Positions 50,501 to 55,779 are shown, counted from the first letter of the stretch. The stretch is DNA of 64,000 nt from Thereva unica (GCA_949987705.1 OX465281.1:99480326-99544325), one strand, 5' to 3'. Program-made: numbers and translations. The notes: a model not told the origin generated them from the letters alone.

Positions 50501-53500
50501 GAATAAAACTTACCACACGAAAAACGAATATACAAGTAGTGGCTGCTACAGCTTCCATTTGATCCATTAATAAATTCTCCATGTACATAATAATTTGATT
50601 TCAAAGTAGTAAACAAACTCCATTAGAATGTGCTCATAGGTTACCTATCAGCTAAAATGATAAATTCCAAATAGTTTTATGAATTTTACTTTATTCTATA
50701 ATATAATATCCATAATGTAGTATAATAATCCATAATATGATGAAAGTAAACTGTTTTTCTAACAATTTATAATGCAGTTTACAATATACATATGTAAATG
50801 TGAAGTAACAGTTTTTTAACAAAATGCAAAACACTACAATTTGACCAAATTTCCAATAAAAGGTAAAATAGTTGGGATTGAATTTACTGTCTGGTTTGAA
50901 AATAACTTTTTTTTTTCAAATTTGTCTGACAACAAGCTTTAGCCAAAATGAGGTTGAAAGAGAAGATTGAAAGATGTTCAACTTCGTCACGCAGTTGTCA
51001 TAAGCAGGGATCGTAACTGTTATAACTTATATCGAAAAAATCAGAAAATAATCATTATTTTGAAACTTATATGATATAAAACAACAGTAACAGTTAAATT
51101 TTACCAAAAATATTTAAAGTTATTTTTAACTATTATCTTTGACTAGTATTGTTTTAAATCTTTTAAAATTGTTATTAAAGATTTTTTTCTTTTTTTGTTC
51201 GAAATAATAATTAAAATTGACTTTTATTTTTAAAATCAAAAATAACTGTTAAAAAAGACTTTTATTTTTTTCGGTCTTGCATAAAAGTCTTTCTAAGATT
51301 TTTATTTTTCCAGTTTTTTCTATAAAAGTCTTTGAAGACTTTTATTTTTAAAATATAAAAATAAAAGTCTTTTGCTGAAAACAGATAAATAGTCCATTCA
51401 AACCGTTAAGAAAATCGAACCCTAAAGGTTTTTGGGGTCGCTGATCACGAAAATCGGGGTCCTGCGGTCCTAAAACTTGGGCGTCACCCTTAAAAATGCA
51501 AAAACACCCCTTTTTAGGGGTTTTTCGCGATTATTTCGATAATAATGAAAACTAATGCAATGAAATACACTTTTTTTAATATTTATTTGCGAAGGTGGTT
51601 GATTTGTACTAAATCAACGCGAAATTTATGATAAGGGGTGATCCTAAAGGGTTGAAACCACCCCTAAATCGGCTGCAAATAGAAAAAATTGTAAAAAAAT
51701 TTTTCTTCAAGTATATGCTTCAAATACGATTGTGGGCGTACTGTCAGGCAAAACTAAATTGTTTTCAACCCTTAAGGGGTTAAAACTACCCCCACAATTA
51801 TAAAAATCAACTTTATATAAAAAAAATTAGAAAAATTTTTTGTTTTTTGCTTTTTGCTTGAAATTTGGTTCAAGAGGTATTATCAGCCATAAATTTATTA
51901 TTTTAAACCCTTAAAGGAGTGAAACTACCCCTGCATTAAAATTGTAATTGAAAAAAATTGACACTTATTGTTTTGCATTAAAATTTTATTTTCCATTTTT
52001 ATTCATTGAAACATTTGGAAAATTTCACTTTAAACCCTTTTTTAAAGGGGTTAACCACCCCTAGACCGAAGCAAAATAAAAAATACATGGAGAAATATTT
52101 CTTTTCGTGGAATTTTTAAATAAAGTCAAAATGCAGGATAAAAACGACAATCACACAATAATTGGAAATATGTACCCTAATGTATTTGAGTTACTTCTGA
52201 ATAATGGGGTGTTCCGTTTTTTTACAATGACATTCTAACTAAAACTATGTAAAAAATGATTTACTAGGTGGATAAATTGGTGCGGCTGATTTTATATTTT
52301 CGAATTTTTTGGCTCCCTGTTTAATTTCTACTTAAATTAGTAGTTTGGTAACCCCATTTCACTCCGTTAGGGGATAAATTTCGAAAAATTGATTCTTAGT
52401 GAATGTCCACGTCATTATAGAGATGCACTGTCAAAATTAAAGCCCTTCAGCTCCAGCGGTTTGGGTTACCCCATTTAACACCCTTAGGGGATTAATTTCA
52501 AAAAATCGCTTCTTAGTGGATGTTCACGTCATTAAAGGGATGCACTGTCAAAATTTCAGCCCTATAGCTTTAACGGTTTGGAGAAACCCCATTTCACCCC
52601 CTTAGGGGATGAATTTCGAAAAATCGCTTCTTAGTGGATGTCCACGTCATTAAAGGGATGCACTGTCAAAATTTCAGCCCTATAGCTCCAGCGGTTTGGA
52701 AAAACCCCATTTCACCCCTTTAGGGGATGAATTTCGAAAAATCGCTTCTTAGTGGATGTCCACGTCATTAAAGGGATGCACTGTCCAAATTTCAGCACTA
52801 TAGCTCCAGCGGTTTGGGTAAACCCTATTTCACCCCCTTAGGGGATGAATTTCGAAAAATCGCTTTATAGTGGATGTCCACGCCATTATAGGGATGCACT
52901 GTCAAAATTTCAGCCCTGTAGCTCCAGCGGTTTGGGTAAACCCCATTTCACCCCTTTAGGGGATGAATTTCGAAAAATCGCTTTATAGTGGATGTCCACG
53001 TCATTAAAGGGATGCACTGTCAAAATTTCAGCCCTATAGCTTTAACGGTTTGGAGAAACCCCATTTCACCCCCTTAGGGGATGAATTTCGAAAAATCGCT
53101 TCTTAGTGGATGTCCACGTCATTAAAGGGATGCACTGTCAAAATTTCAGCCCTATAGCTTTAACGGTTTGGAGAAACCCCATTTCACCCCCTTAGGGGAT
53201 GAATTTCGAAAAATCGCTTTTTAGTGGATGTCCACGTCATGAAAGGGATGCACTGTCAAAATTTCAGCCTTATAGCTCCAGCGGTTTTGAGTTGACCCTA
53301 TTTCACCCCCTTGAGTTGATCGTGTGGACCGAAAGGGTCGAACCCACATCCCAACTAGTTTCTTTTTGTAGCCGATTTAGGGGTGGTTTCAACCCTTTAG
53401 GATCACCCCTTATCATAAAGTTCGCGTTGATTTAGTACAAATCAACCACCTTCGCAAATAAATATTAAAAAAAGTGTATTTCATTGCATTAGTTTTCATT

Positions 53501-54987
53501 ATTATCGAAATAATCGCGAAAAACCCCTAAAAAGGGGTGTTTTTTGCATTTTTAAGGGTGACGCCCATGTTTTAGGACCGCAGGACCCCGATTTTCGTGA
53601 TCAGCGACACCAAAAACCTTTACGGTTCGATTTTCTTAACGGTTTGATTGGACTATTTATCTGTTTTCAGCAAAAGACTTTTATTTTTATATTTTAAAAA
53701 TAAGTCTTCAAAGACTTTTATAGAAAAAACTGGAAAAATAAAAATCTTAGAAAGACTTTTATGCAAGACAGTCTTTTTTAACAGTTATTTTTGATTTTAA
53801 AAATAAAAGTCTTCCCATAAGAGTTTTCGAAGACTTTAAAAATAAAAAACAAAAATAAGAGTTTTTAATGACCTGAAACTTTTTTAGTTAAATATAACTG
53901 TTATTGTTTATTTAAAAAATTTAAATTAATTTTAACTATTAAACTTGACTTTTATAATAAAAGTCTACAATTTAAAAGTAACCCTACCACCGCGTAGAAC
54001 TCGCTACTCTGAGTAACCAGTATAAATTTTATGCAGATCAGACAACATTTACTATTTGATTTTTTAAGTCAAAAATACAAATATAACAGTTATTTACGAT
54101 CCCTGGTCATAAGCTATCTTCATTCAAAAATAAGATAATAATTGACGCTTCGTTTGTGCTGATCAACCAAGACCCGGATTTCGCACTCTTTCTATTAAGT
54201 AAAAAGATTAAAGTACAAATATTTGCGTATGTAGGACGATTCCAAAGTTACTACAATGATGACATCTACGATTGCTTTTGCGACATATGTGAAGAAAATT
54301 AAAGTCGGTGACTCCAGTAGTTGTGATAGCTCCATTTGGTGGTGTATTACGTAATACATATCCCACCAAATATTCTTTTTTTTTGTCAGATAATACTATT
54401 CAGTCAATCAAAGAGTGGAGTATTTATGATATTTCATCAATATGTAGTAGGATCTTTGATTACTTTCGATCAATTAATTAAAATTTCAAAGATCGATGGT
54501 GTTCTAAATATTTGAGCATCTTGCAAGTTTCTGTTAATTAAGTCTTCGAAGTCACCGGTGACATTATTGTTTGCTCGAAAAAGCAGCATTCAATGCCAAA
54601 CGTTTGACGTATTGAAGCTTAATGGAAAGCACAATTAAGTCCTAAAAAATAAAAATAAAATAAAAAATTGTTTCCCTGATGACAGGAAAAGATAAAGAAC
54701 AAAAACTTGTTAATTTTTCATCAAATAAATATAATTGCAGTTTTTTTTTTAAATATCCTCTGCCATAATATAAGCAGATGCCATTTTGCAGAAAGATCAC
54801 CGTCATCATTGATATTAGTTATTACTAAAATAAATGATATAACGGTATTTTAACTTTTTTTTATTTATTTTGTTTTCAGGAGGCTGCCACGTCAACCCAA
54901 TCCCATTCCTCCGACAGTAATGATAGTTCAGATGAGAAAATGATGATAACAATTGGAGATCATGATATTGGAGACAACTCTAACTAG
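17818..54987 (+). CDS. Spps: Sp1/Sp3/Sp4-family zinc-finger transcription factor (Spps-like), whole gene
   Basis: Eleven exons join without frame breaks to encode about 930 residues. Order: a Gln/Asn/Thr-rich region with repeated [16 protein letters not shown] and QITVIP-type glutamine-rich segments; a Buttonhead box (RVACTCPNC); three C2H2 fingers with the Sp-type contact helices KTSHLRA, RSDELQR and RSDHLSK joined by HTGER/HTGEK linkers; and a Ser/Asp-rich acidic tail. In this family the fingers bind GC boxes (GGGCGG) in the nucleus. In Drosophila the corresponding gene, Spps, acts at Polycomb response elements. Introns range from 53 bp to about 20.4 kb; the large ones hold the transposons described here. 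The true 5' end is unresolved. The symbol is given by family resemblance; it could equally be named Sp1-like or Sp4-like. Confidence 0.9.
18098..18379 (+). CDS. Spps: Sp-family gene, Gln-rich exon
   Basis: Acceptor TTTTAACAG and donor CAG|GTAAAT enclose 94 codons in phase 0-0. Encodes [13 protein letters not shown], then [13 protein letters not shown] and [19 protein letters not shown]. Such Gln-rich hydrophobic segments correspond to the transactivation domains of Sp1/Sp3. It is followed by the largest intron (about 20.4 kb). Confidence 0.88.
18380..19323. other. Start of the large intron, with a possible Helentron 5' flank
   Basis: No host exon seen. Near the right end (about 19066-19079) the hairpin-forming GAAGTGAAAACTTC recurs from other Helitron-like remnants in the window, followed by a GC-rich run up to 19170. 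This may be the terminus of the element whose coding part starts at 19324. Confidence 0.35.
20066..22167. mobile_element. Non-autonomous hAT element with 8-bp duplication ACTAGAAG
   Basis: The element runs from CAGTAGCGTAA to TTACGCCACTG, inverted ends of the classic hAT CAGNGGCGTAA form. The 8-bp sequence ACTAGAAG flanks it on both sides (20058-20065 and 22168-22175). No hAT transposase domain is seen in its 2.1 kb. It interrupts the EEP endonuclease frame of the Helentron remnant and itself contains the palindrome at 20696-21787. Confidence 0.85.
20696..21787. repeat. Large near-perfect palindrome (foldback) inside the hAT
   Basis: Two arms of about 475-485 bp mirror each other around roughly 21236. 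The 66-codon frames at 20863-21063 (minus) and 21409-21609 (plus) encode the same peptide. The spacer is about 130 bp (21173-21301). The outer tips read AAAGGAGACTGGTCA and its inverse. The left arm has an 11-bp net deletion near 20710. No flanking duplication is obvious, so it may be part of the hAT rather than a separate foldback transposon. Confidence 0.85.
22638..22905 (+). pseudogene. Helitron-like N-terminal (Rep-region) fragment
   Basis: One frame reads [11 protein letters not shown], then [20 protein letters not shown], then [18 protein letters not shown]. This is the order of the Helitron_like_N region just upstream of the GSPHxH HUH motif in Rep/helicase proteins. The HUH motif itself is lost: the sequence diverges right after RIEFQ. 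It lies only about 20 bp after the end of the EEP fragment, whereas in Helentrons Rep precedes EEP, so the two pieces are rearranged or come from two copies. Confidence 0.6.
22906..23339. other. Decayed DNA after the Rep fragment
   Basis: A T run at 22925 is followed by sequence with stops in all frames. Possible frameshifted coding traces ([15 protein letters not shown]) resemble a LINE linker but are too short to assign. Confidence 0.3.
23340..23380 (+). repeat. 3' tail fragment of SINE A
   Basis: GGGACTTTCCCTAAGCCAGT continues to CTGACACATAAAAAAAA, matching in plus orientation the tail of the SINE copies ending near 33638 and 31455. Only the tail is present. Confidence 0.6.
23438..23500. 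repeat. (TA)n microsatellite
   Basis: About 31 uninterrupted TA dinucleotides. Confidence 0.98.
24078..25788. mobile_element. Tc1-like element with both ends derived from its own 3' part
   Basis: The element is bounded by CAGTGACTCACAAAACTG and its inverse, with TA on both sides (24076-24077 and 25789-25790). The left 486 bp (24078-24563) are the nearly identical reverse complement of the right 486 bp (25303-25788). They include 240 bp of transposase C-terminal coding sequence plus the 3' flank. The element has thus lost its natural 5' end and start codon and gained an inverted copy of the 3' end. It sits in the EEP fragment on the minus strand. Confidence 0.9.
24562..25547 (+). pseudogene. 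Tc1/mariner DD34E transposase, 5'-truncated and broken
   Basis: The frame begins at the palindrome breakpoint with [20 protein letters not shown] (second part of the first helix-turn-helix), a [10 protein letters not shown] linker and the second HTH. It continues to a TAA after MKKRL near 24914 and a TAG in the VW*WYDP stretch. The catalytic domain follows: WSDETK (first Asp), [11 protein letters not shown] (second Asp) and [10 protein letters not shown] (Glu), with 34 residues between the last two, hence DD34E. Two internal stops and loss of the N-terminal residues make it inactive. Tc1 transposases cut and paste at TA sites. Confidence 0.9.
25813..26085. repeat. ATACATAAA-type minisatellite
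   Basis: At least ten perfect units of a 9-bp ATACATAAA repeat grade into 7-9-bp variants (ATACATA, ATACACA, GTACATA). Three long minus-strand frames over it, encoding repeats of Tyr-Val-Leu-Cys-Ile type, are artefacts of the repeat. Confidence 0.97.
26086..26307. other. Spacer with hairpin motif
   Basis: Contains a tandem duplicate of a CCCAAGTCAAGCGT.CGTAAAGAAGTTT block (26143-26200) and the hairpin GAAGTTTCACTTC at 26192-26204. Confidence 0.4.
26527..26710 (+). pseudogene. Short Helitron-type basic N-terminal peptide
   Basis: ATG 26527 opens [20 protein letters not shown], then [12 protein letters not shown], a stop, and [19 protein letters not shown] in the same frame. The K/R-rich, ETPEQ-containing start resembles the first residues of arthropod Helitron helicase proteins and the basic blocks at 19324. 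Everything downstream (Rep, helicase) is missing, as in non-autonomous derivatives. Confidence 0.5.
26890..27265. other. Unclassified segment, possible LTR-like
   Basis: The stretch from TGTCACACAACAACTTCC, with CGATC repeats, CATATGG, and a late AATAAAGTGC, is reminiscent of a solo LTR. I found no second copy, CA end or target duplication. A TAAAGTTT.ACCAAACTTTA hairpin precedes it. Confidence 0.25.
27285..27430. repeat. Dispersed repeat R, copy 1
   Basis: Shares a GTGCCATCGGTTTGTATGG block and a GATGAGCAGTCCATTATTAT block with 49230-49370, and more weakly with 33375-33440. Order and spacing are conserved, so it is a real interspersed family. Class unknown. Confidence 0.6.
27480..28138. other. 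Unassigned intronic DNA
   Basis: Only a short direct repeat (AATACATTAATRTAAAGATTA at about 27935-27970) stands out. Confidence 0.35.
28139..29699. mobile_element. Long-TIR element (about 120-bp inverted ends) carrying a HINE-like insert
   Basis: AGCCGTGCCTTTTTAATGAA at the left is mirrored at the right end. The arms continue for about 120 bp (28139-28262 versus 29578-29699), through ATATAGTTC and AGCGCCTACTTCGATGCTTA. AAT flanks both ends, suggesting a 3-bp duplication. No transposase frame is present. Each arm contains a smaller hairpin (TTAATGAAC..GTTCATTAA). Confidence 0.65.
28308..28900 (+). repeat. HINE-like repeat: (TCTG)n microsatellite plus about 118-bp tandem units
   Basis: It opens ACTAATATTATAAATGCGAA, followed by (TCTG)5 and TTACGCTTTCACGCC, a start widespread in arthropod repeats. 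It then carries about three units of 110-118 bp, each with GACAGTGCATCCCTATAATG and CGTGGACATCCACTAA blocks. The same unit recurs, inverted, about eight times at 52345-53310. Microsatellite plus internal tandem units is the layout of non-autonomous Helentrons (HINE/DINE-1); this is family-based inference. Confidence 0.6.
30165..30550 (+). repeat. tRNA-derived SINE (family A), copy 1
   Basis: The head is tRNA-like: A box TAGTCTAGGGG at 30168-30178 and a perfect B box GGTTCGATTCC at 30212-30222. A 320-bp unrelated body follows (CATAACTTTCCTTC, GAGATTCAACTCGTTTCAGG and CGACTAGAGCTGCTGTTC blocks). The two Pol III boxes are 33 bp apart, as in a tRNA, but the sequence runs on without a 3' stem end, so this is a SINE. 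The tail is truncated near 30550. Confidence 0.85.
30590..30743. repeat. Short inverted repeat (hairpin MITE-like)
   Basis: Arms of about 42 bp, centred on the blocks CCAGCCAGTATATGGGAACA and TGTTTCCATATACTGGCTAG, face each other across 70 bp and end in GTAAT/ATTAC. No clear target duplication. Non-coding. Confidence 0.7.
30744..31454. other. Unassigned intronic DNA
   Basis: No gene seen. A GAAGTTTCACTT motif occurs at 31261, as at the edges of the Helitron-like remnants. Confidence 0.35.
31455..31916 (-). repeat. tRNA-derived SINE (family A), copy 2
   Basis: On the minus strand the copy starts with GGGCCTCGTTAGTCTAGGGA and a B-box-like GGTTCGAAACACGG stretch at about 31848-31870, then runs through the same body blocks as the other A copies. 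It ends at CACATAAAAAGAGAG on the minus strand. The head boxes are mutated, so Pol III activity is doubtful. Confidence 0.8.
32144..33263 (+). mobile_element. HINE-like element Z, copy 1 (diverged)
   Basis: Begins ACTAGTTGGGATGTGGGTCC with CTTCCCAGTATGATG shortly after, and ends TTCTGGGAAGTTAATAA. The subterminal AACTTCCCAGTAT/ATTCTGGGAAGTT pair is inverted. Near the 3' end it carries one to two units of the 146-bp repeat (TATCGTGCAG, TTTTCAGATCATATTTCGGT) seen in copies at 56225 and 57853. The 5' half differs from those copies. No coding capacity. Confidence 0.65.
33375..33445. repeat. Dispersed repeat R, short copy
   Basis: GGTACCAATTTGTTGTATGG is followed by TTAGCAGTCCATTACTATGT, a diverged match to the R family at 27285 and 49230. 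Confidence 0.4.
33636..34116 (-). repeat. tRNA-derived SINE (family A), copy 3, full length
   Basis: On the minus strand it starts GGGCCTCGGTAGTCTAGGGG with B box GGTTCGAATCC, both matching Pol III consensus. It runs through the family body and ends GCCACATAAAAAAAAAAAA, an intact A tail. About 480 bp. This is the most complete copy and may be the youngest. Confidence 0.9.
34268..34407. mobile_element. MITE 1 of a tandem pair, TAA duplication
   Basis: AGGTGCACATACACGAGC at the left faces GTCCGTGTAAGGGCACCT at the right (imperfect inverse). TAA flanks both ends (34265-34267 and 34408-34410). 140 bp; the interior is rich in ATTGCT motifs. Confidence 0.65.
34411..34550. mobile_element. MITE 2 of a tandem pair, TAA duplication
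   Basis: AGGCCCATTCAGAAACGGCA, continuing into GCAGCAGCGG, is mirrored almost perfectly at the right end (TGCCGTTTCTGAATGGGCCT). TAA flanks both ends (34408-34410 and 34551-34553). 140 bp, non-coding. It abuts MITE 1 with a single shared TAA. Confidence 0.85.
34551..35189. other. Unassigned intronic DNA
   Basis: Contains a 27-bp direct duplication (TTATATAAGACAAATGGACGA) at about 34697-34745. No gene recognised. Confidence 0.4.
35190..35770 (+). pseudogene. LINE reverse-transcriptase C-terminal fragment (RTE/CR1-like)
   Basis: An open frame from about 35213 to a TAG near 35698 encodes [15 protein letters not shown], then [63 protein letters not shown] and [11 protein letters not shown]. This is the standard end of an RTE/CR1-like RT protein. 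The segment between the YKT-type block and GPINEDN is shortened and frameshifted. The catalytic FADD box is upstream of the truncation and absent. Confidence 0.75.
35771..36560. other. Unassigned intronic DNA
   Basis: A GAGGTGGGTAACATCCGGCC stretch at 35898 looks like one end of a hAT element, but no partner end was found. Confidence 0.3.
36600..37265. repeat. HINE-like repeat with decayed tandem units
   Basis: CAACCGATTTTAATGAAATTTT near 36710 resembles the ACCGATTTTGATGAAATTTG block of the repeat at 28308. Then about two units of 100-120 bp containing GGACGAATTTTGCTAATTTTG and AACGAATTCATGATCA variants follow (36990-37260). No coding frame of note. Confidence 0.45.
37266..38756. other. End of the large intron
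   Basis: No gene. At 38275-38360 there is one unit of the GGTATCAAATGAAAG repeat that forms an array at 55780-56160. Confidence 0.4.
38757..38888 (+). CDS. Spps: Sp-family gene, exon
   Basis: TATTTCAG acceptor, CAG|GTATGA donor, 44 codons in phase 0-0. Encodes [20 protein letters not shown], then [15 protein letters not shown]. Its codons continue those of the exon ending at 18379 in frame across the 20.4-kb transposon-filled intron. Confidence 0.88.
38950..39082 (+). CDS. Spps: Sp-family gene, exon
   Basis: Acceptor TATTTAG, donor G|GTATGT, 44 codons plus one base. Encodes [20 protein letters not shown], then [13 protein letters not shown]. The preceding intron is 61 bp. Confidence 0.88.
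39408..39773 (+). CDS. Spps: Sp-family gene, long Gln/Asn-rich exon
   Basis: Encodes [19 protein letters not shown], a low-complexity Gln/Asn run of about 50 residues, then a second copy of [13 protein letters not shown]. The TITIPGTNI duplication brackets the Gln run. Acceptor CACAAG at 39407 (or three bases on, in the same frame), donor G|GTGGGA. A minus-strand Leu/Cys-rich frame over it is an antisense artefact. Confidence 0.88.
39946..40151 (+). CDS. Spps: Sp-family gene, exon
   Basis: Acceptor AATGTAG, donor CAA|GTAAGC. Encodes [19 protein letters not shown], then [20 protein letters not shown] and [10 protein letters not shown], typical of Sp1/Sp4 transactivation-domain B. Splice phase 1 at the start, 0 at the end. 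Confidence 0.9.
40205..40615 (+). CDS. Spps: Sp-family gene, exon
   Basis: 137 codons in phase 0-0 after a 53-bp intron. Encodes [20 protein letters not shown], an Ala/Ser/Asn-rich middle, and [17 protein letters not shown], then [19 protein letters not shown]. The C-terminal Gln/Leu/Ile-rich part matches domain B of Sp factors. Confidence 0.9.
40675..41221 (+). CDS. Spps: Sp-family gene, exon with Buttonhead box and zinc finger 1
   Basis: 182 codons plus one base. A Ser/Thr/Pro/Gln-rich stretch with a KTEPPDIKW motif (similar to the SUMO/acetylation-prone inhibitory domain of Sp3) precedes the Buttonhead box [12 protein letters not shown]. Finger 1 follows (C-x4-C-x12-H-x3-H, helix KTSHLRA). 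The splice donor falls after the first base of the HTG|ER linker glycine codon. Confidence 0.95.
41222..42883. other. Intron between fingers 1 and 2
   Basis: A 1.66-kb intron. Open frames at 41761-42402 on the plus strand show no domain or splice support. No terminal repeats recognised. Confidence 0.6.
42884..43071 (+). CDS. Spps: Sp-family gene, exon with zinc fingers 2 and 3
   Basis: Acceptor TTTTTAG, donor AAT|GTAAGT. Encodes [10 protein letters not shown]-x4-C finger 2 with helix RSDELQR, linker HTGEKRF, and C-x2-C finger 3 with helix RSDHLSK and HIKTH. All zinc ligands and the base-contacting residues of Sp factors are present, so GC-box binding should be conserved. Confidence 0.96.
43136..43447 (+). 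CDS. Spps: Sp-family gene, post-finger exon
   Basis: 104 codons in phase 0 after a 64-bp intron. Encodes [38 protein letters not shown] and [20 protein letters not shown]. The donor CAG|GTTTTT is weak. If unspliced, the frame continues 20 codons to TAA at 43505-43507, giving a shorter isoform; an AATAAA lies near 43640. Confidence 0.82.
43448..44394. other. Start of the last intron
   Basis: Two imperfect copies of a CACTAT.ACTC.....ATATTGGC block lie at about 43965 and 44130. Nothing coding. Confidence 0.4.
44395..44668 (-). repeat. SINE-like repeat B, copy 4
   Basis: The T-run followed by ATGAAAAAACCAAGC marks the A tail (minus). The CACCCTTTGTACTACYAGTC-type block, a GTCTAGTAGTAAGCTTGG block and a GAGTTCGGAAATACTGACTG block align with copy 1 throughout. 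It abuts the truncated gypsy LTR. Confidence 0.6.
44669..45383 (-). mobile_element. Gypsy (CsRn1-type) 3' LTR, truncated and interrupted
   Basis: Matches the LTR at 50113-50550 nearly base for base from TCAAATAGAC to GGCTGCTACA, apart from a 407-bp insertion at 44800-45206 and loss of the outermost ~140 bp, where SINE B lies. On the minus strand it begins TGTAGCAGCC, preceded by a purine tract (GATGGGGGAG). Confidence 0.85.
44800..45206. mobile_element. Non-autonomous element with 8-bp duplication ATACATAC
   Basis: CTTTGAATAGAGAAGA at the left is inverted at the right (TCTTCTCTATTCAAAG). ATACATAC flanks both sides (44792-44799 and 45207-45214). The intact sister LTR at 50.4 kb shows the empty site. 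The interior holds a tandem 27-bp duplication (CTTTAACCACAACAACAAAA). The 8-bp duplication fits hAT or P elements. Confidence 0.85.
45538..48071 (-). pseudogene. CsRn1-type gypsy pol remnant: protease, deleted RT, RNase H, integrase
   Basis: Minus order from about 48060: CHCC-type zinc motif ([15 protein letters not shown]), protease [12 protein letters not shown] and [11 protein letters not shown], then directly [17 protein letters not shown] and [10 protein letters not shown] of RT, RNase H ([21 protein letters not shown]), and integrase with HHCC (H..SHPG...C..C) and DDE ([26 protein letters not shown]). A GPF module ([13 protein letters not shown]) follows in another frame. About 80 codons of RT between protease and MPFGL are deleted. 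One-base shifts interrupt RNase H (near 46910) and the integrase tail (near 45660), and one stop lies near 46560. Not functional. Confidence 0.88.
48072..49639. mobile_element. Non-autonomous hAT element with 8-bp duplication TTTATTAT
   Basis: TAGAGATGCGCCGAAT at the left, GGCGCATCTCTA at the right, flanked by TTTATTAT on both sides (48064-48071 and 49640-49647). Both ends carry imperfect tandem CCGAATATTCGG motifs over about 100 bp. The interior has no transposase. It contains dispersed repeat R at 49230-49370. It split the gag C-terminus of the gypsy element. Confidence 0.9.
49230..49370. repeat. Dispersed repeat R, copy 2
   Basis: GTGCCATCGATTTGTATGG and GATGAGCAGTCCATTATTAT in the same order and spacing as at 27330-27420, here inside a hAT element. 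Confidence 0.6.
49648..50112 (-). pseudogene. Gypsy leader and gag remnant with tRNA-Trp-type primer binding site
   Basis: On the minus strand the 5' LTR end is followed after TTC by TGGTGACCCCGAACTGAG (50092-50109). Its first 12 bases match the tRNA-Trp-type primer site of CsRn1 elements. The leader is rich in GAAGAA/AAATTTTT. Only the end of gag is readable ([18 protein letters not shown], then [14 protein letters not shown]), leading across the hAT into the CHCC motif. Most of gag is deleted. Confidence 0.7.
50113..50550 (-). mobile_element. Gypsy (CsRn1-type) 5' LTR, complete
   Basis: 438 bp. On the minus strand it starts TGTAGCAGCCACTAC and ends ACCCATTTCA, i.e. TG...CA. It matches the interrupted LTR at 44669-45383 with few differences, so insertion was not very old. 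The primer site lies 3 bp inside. Confidence 0.9.
50551..51004. other. Intron sequence between gypsy and hAT
   Basis: AT-rich with short TATAATATAATCC-type runs. No gene. Confidence 0.5.
51005..54105. mobile_element. Foldback-type hAT element, 8-bp duplication GTCATAAG
   Basis: CAGGGATCGTAACTGTTATA at the left and its near inverse at the right. GTCATAAG flanks both sides (50997-51004 and 54106-54113). Arms of about 670-740 bp (51005-51680 and 53362-54105) are mirror images, including ATCTGTTTTCAGC, CGATTTTCTTAACGG and GGACCCCGATTTTCGTGATC blocks. Between them lie decayed AAAGGGGTTAAAACCACCCC-type repeats and the inserted 118-bp array. No transposase frame. Confidence 0.9.
52345..53359 (-). 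repeat. 118-bp tandem array ending in a HINE Z-type terminus
   Basis: About eight units of 116-120 bp, each with TTAGGGGATGAATTTCGAAA, GTGGATGTCCACGTCATTA and GATGCACTGTCAAAATTTCA. Some units are nearly identical. The right edge reads, on the minus strand, ACTAGTTGGGATGTGGGTTC then GACCC...CACACGATCAAC, the 5' terminus of element Z. The array therefore seems to be the body of a Z-related Helentron derivative (minus orientation) inserted in the right arm of the hAT. Confidence 0.8.
54114..54879. other. End of the last intron
   Basis: No element recognised. A strong acceptor (TTTGTTTTCAG) closes it. Confidence 0.6.
54880..54987 (+). CDS. Spps: Sp-family gene, terminal coding exon
   Basis: Acceptor TGTTTTCAG at 54879. 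Encodes [20 protein letters not shown], then [15 protein letters not shown] and TAG. It continues the frame of the exon ending at 43447 across an 11.4-kb intron. Its Ser/Asp-rich acidic composition suits an Sp-factor tail. Confidence 0.85.
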   Translation, partial: EAATSTQSHSSDSNDSSDEKMMITIGDHDIGDNSN

Positions 54988-55620
54988 CATTCAGAAACCC
55001 TGTTCATGGAGCATTTTTCCCCATTTGGCGGAAAGTTCTCTTTTGGGCAGTTCGATATTAAATAAATTTGAGATTTTACATAAAAGAATAATTAAAACTT
55101 TACTTTTACAATATTTTATAAAATATTTGTTAAATTTGTTTTTGATTAAAATTTGTTAAGCATCCCTAGATTTGTTAAGGGGGGCTTACAACAAAAAACT
55201 GCAACAAACAGGAGAAGAATTTAGAATAACAACAACCCCTTGCATTTATTTTCAAAGTTTTTAATGCTTGCATAGACTTTGTAAAAAAAAGTATGAATTA
55301 AATTTTTTAACAAAATATTTATTTGTATTATCGAAATCGTAATTAATTTATGTCTGTTCAAGCATATTATTGTCATAACCACAAAGCCAAAATCCCCCTT
55401 GTAAGATATATTTGCGGTTTTCTGTTACAACACTAGCTTTAAGGTATTTTATTTTATCATTTCATAAATAATGAATTCTATGTATATAAATGTAAAAAAT
55501 TTAATGAAATTTAAATTATTATTGTTAACTAGTAGATATATCTTTTAAAAATTCTCTATGTAAATAGTTCAAATACTATTAAGGACGAATAAATTGTTTT
55601 TTAATTGGGAATTTTGCGTT
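54988..55620 (+). other. Spps: 3'UTR of the Sp-family gene
   Basis: A/T-rich with several ATTTA-like elements. AATAAA occurs near 55060 and, more plausibly as the main signal, at 55588-55593, followed by a T-rich/GTTTTTG stretch. Length about 0.6 kb. Confidence 0.5.
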
Positions 55621-55779
55621 TTTGTAAAGATTATGCGTAGGATTTTATTTCTAAATTACAGTTAAGAGAGTAAACGAAATGTAGTTAGATAAACCCTTAA
55701 CGCACCAATAAATAACAAAAAAAGACAAATTTTCAATTTTATTTATAAACAAAGAAAAGTCTCAAGTAGTATACTCAAT

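Noticed and set aside
52345..53310. Evenly spaced repeats reminiscent of a CRISPR array
   Set aside because: Units are 118-bp head-to-tail copies with no unique spacers, in an insect intron.
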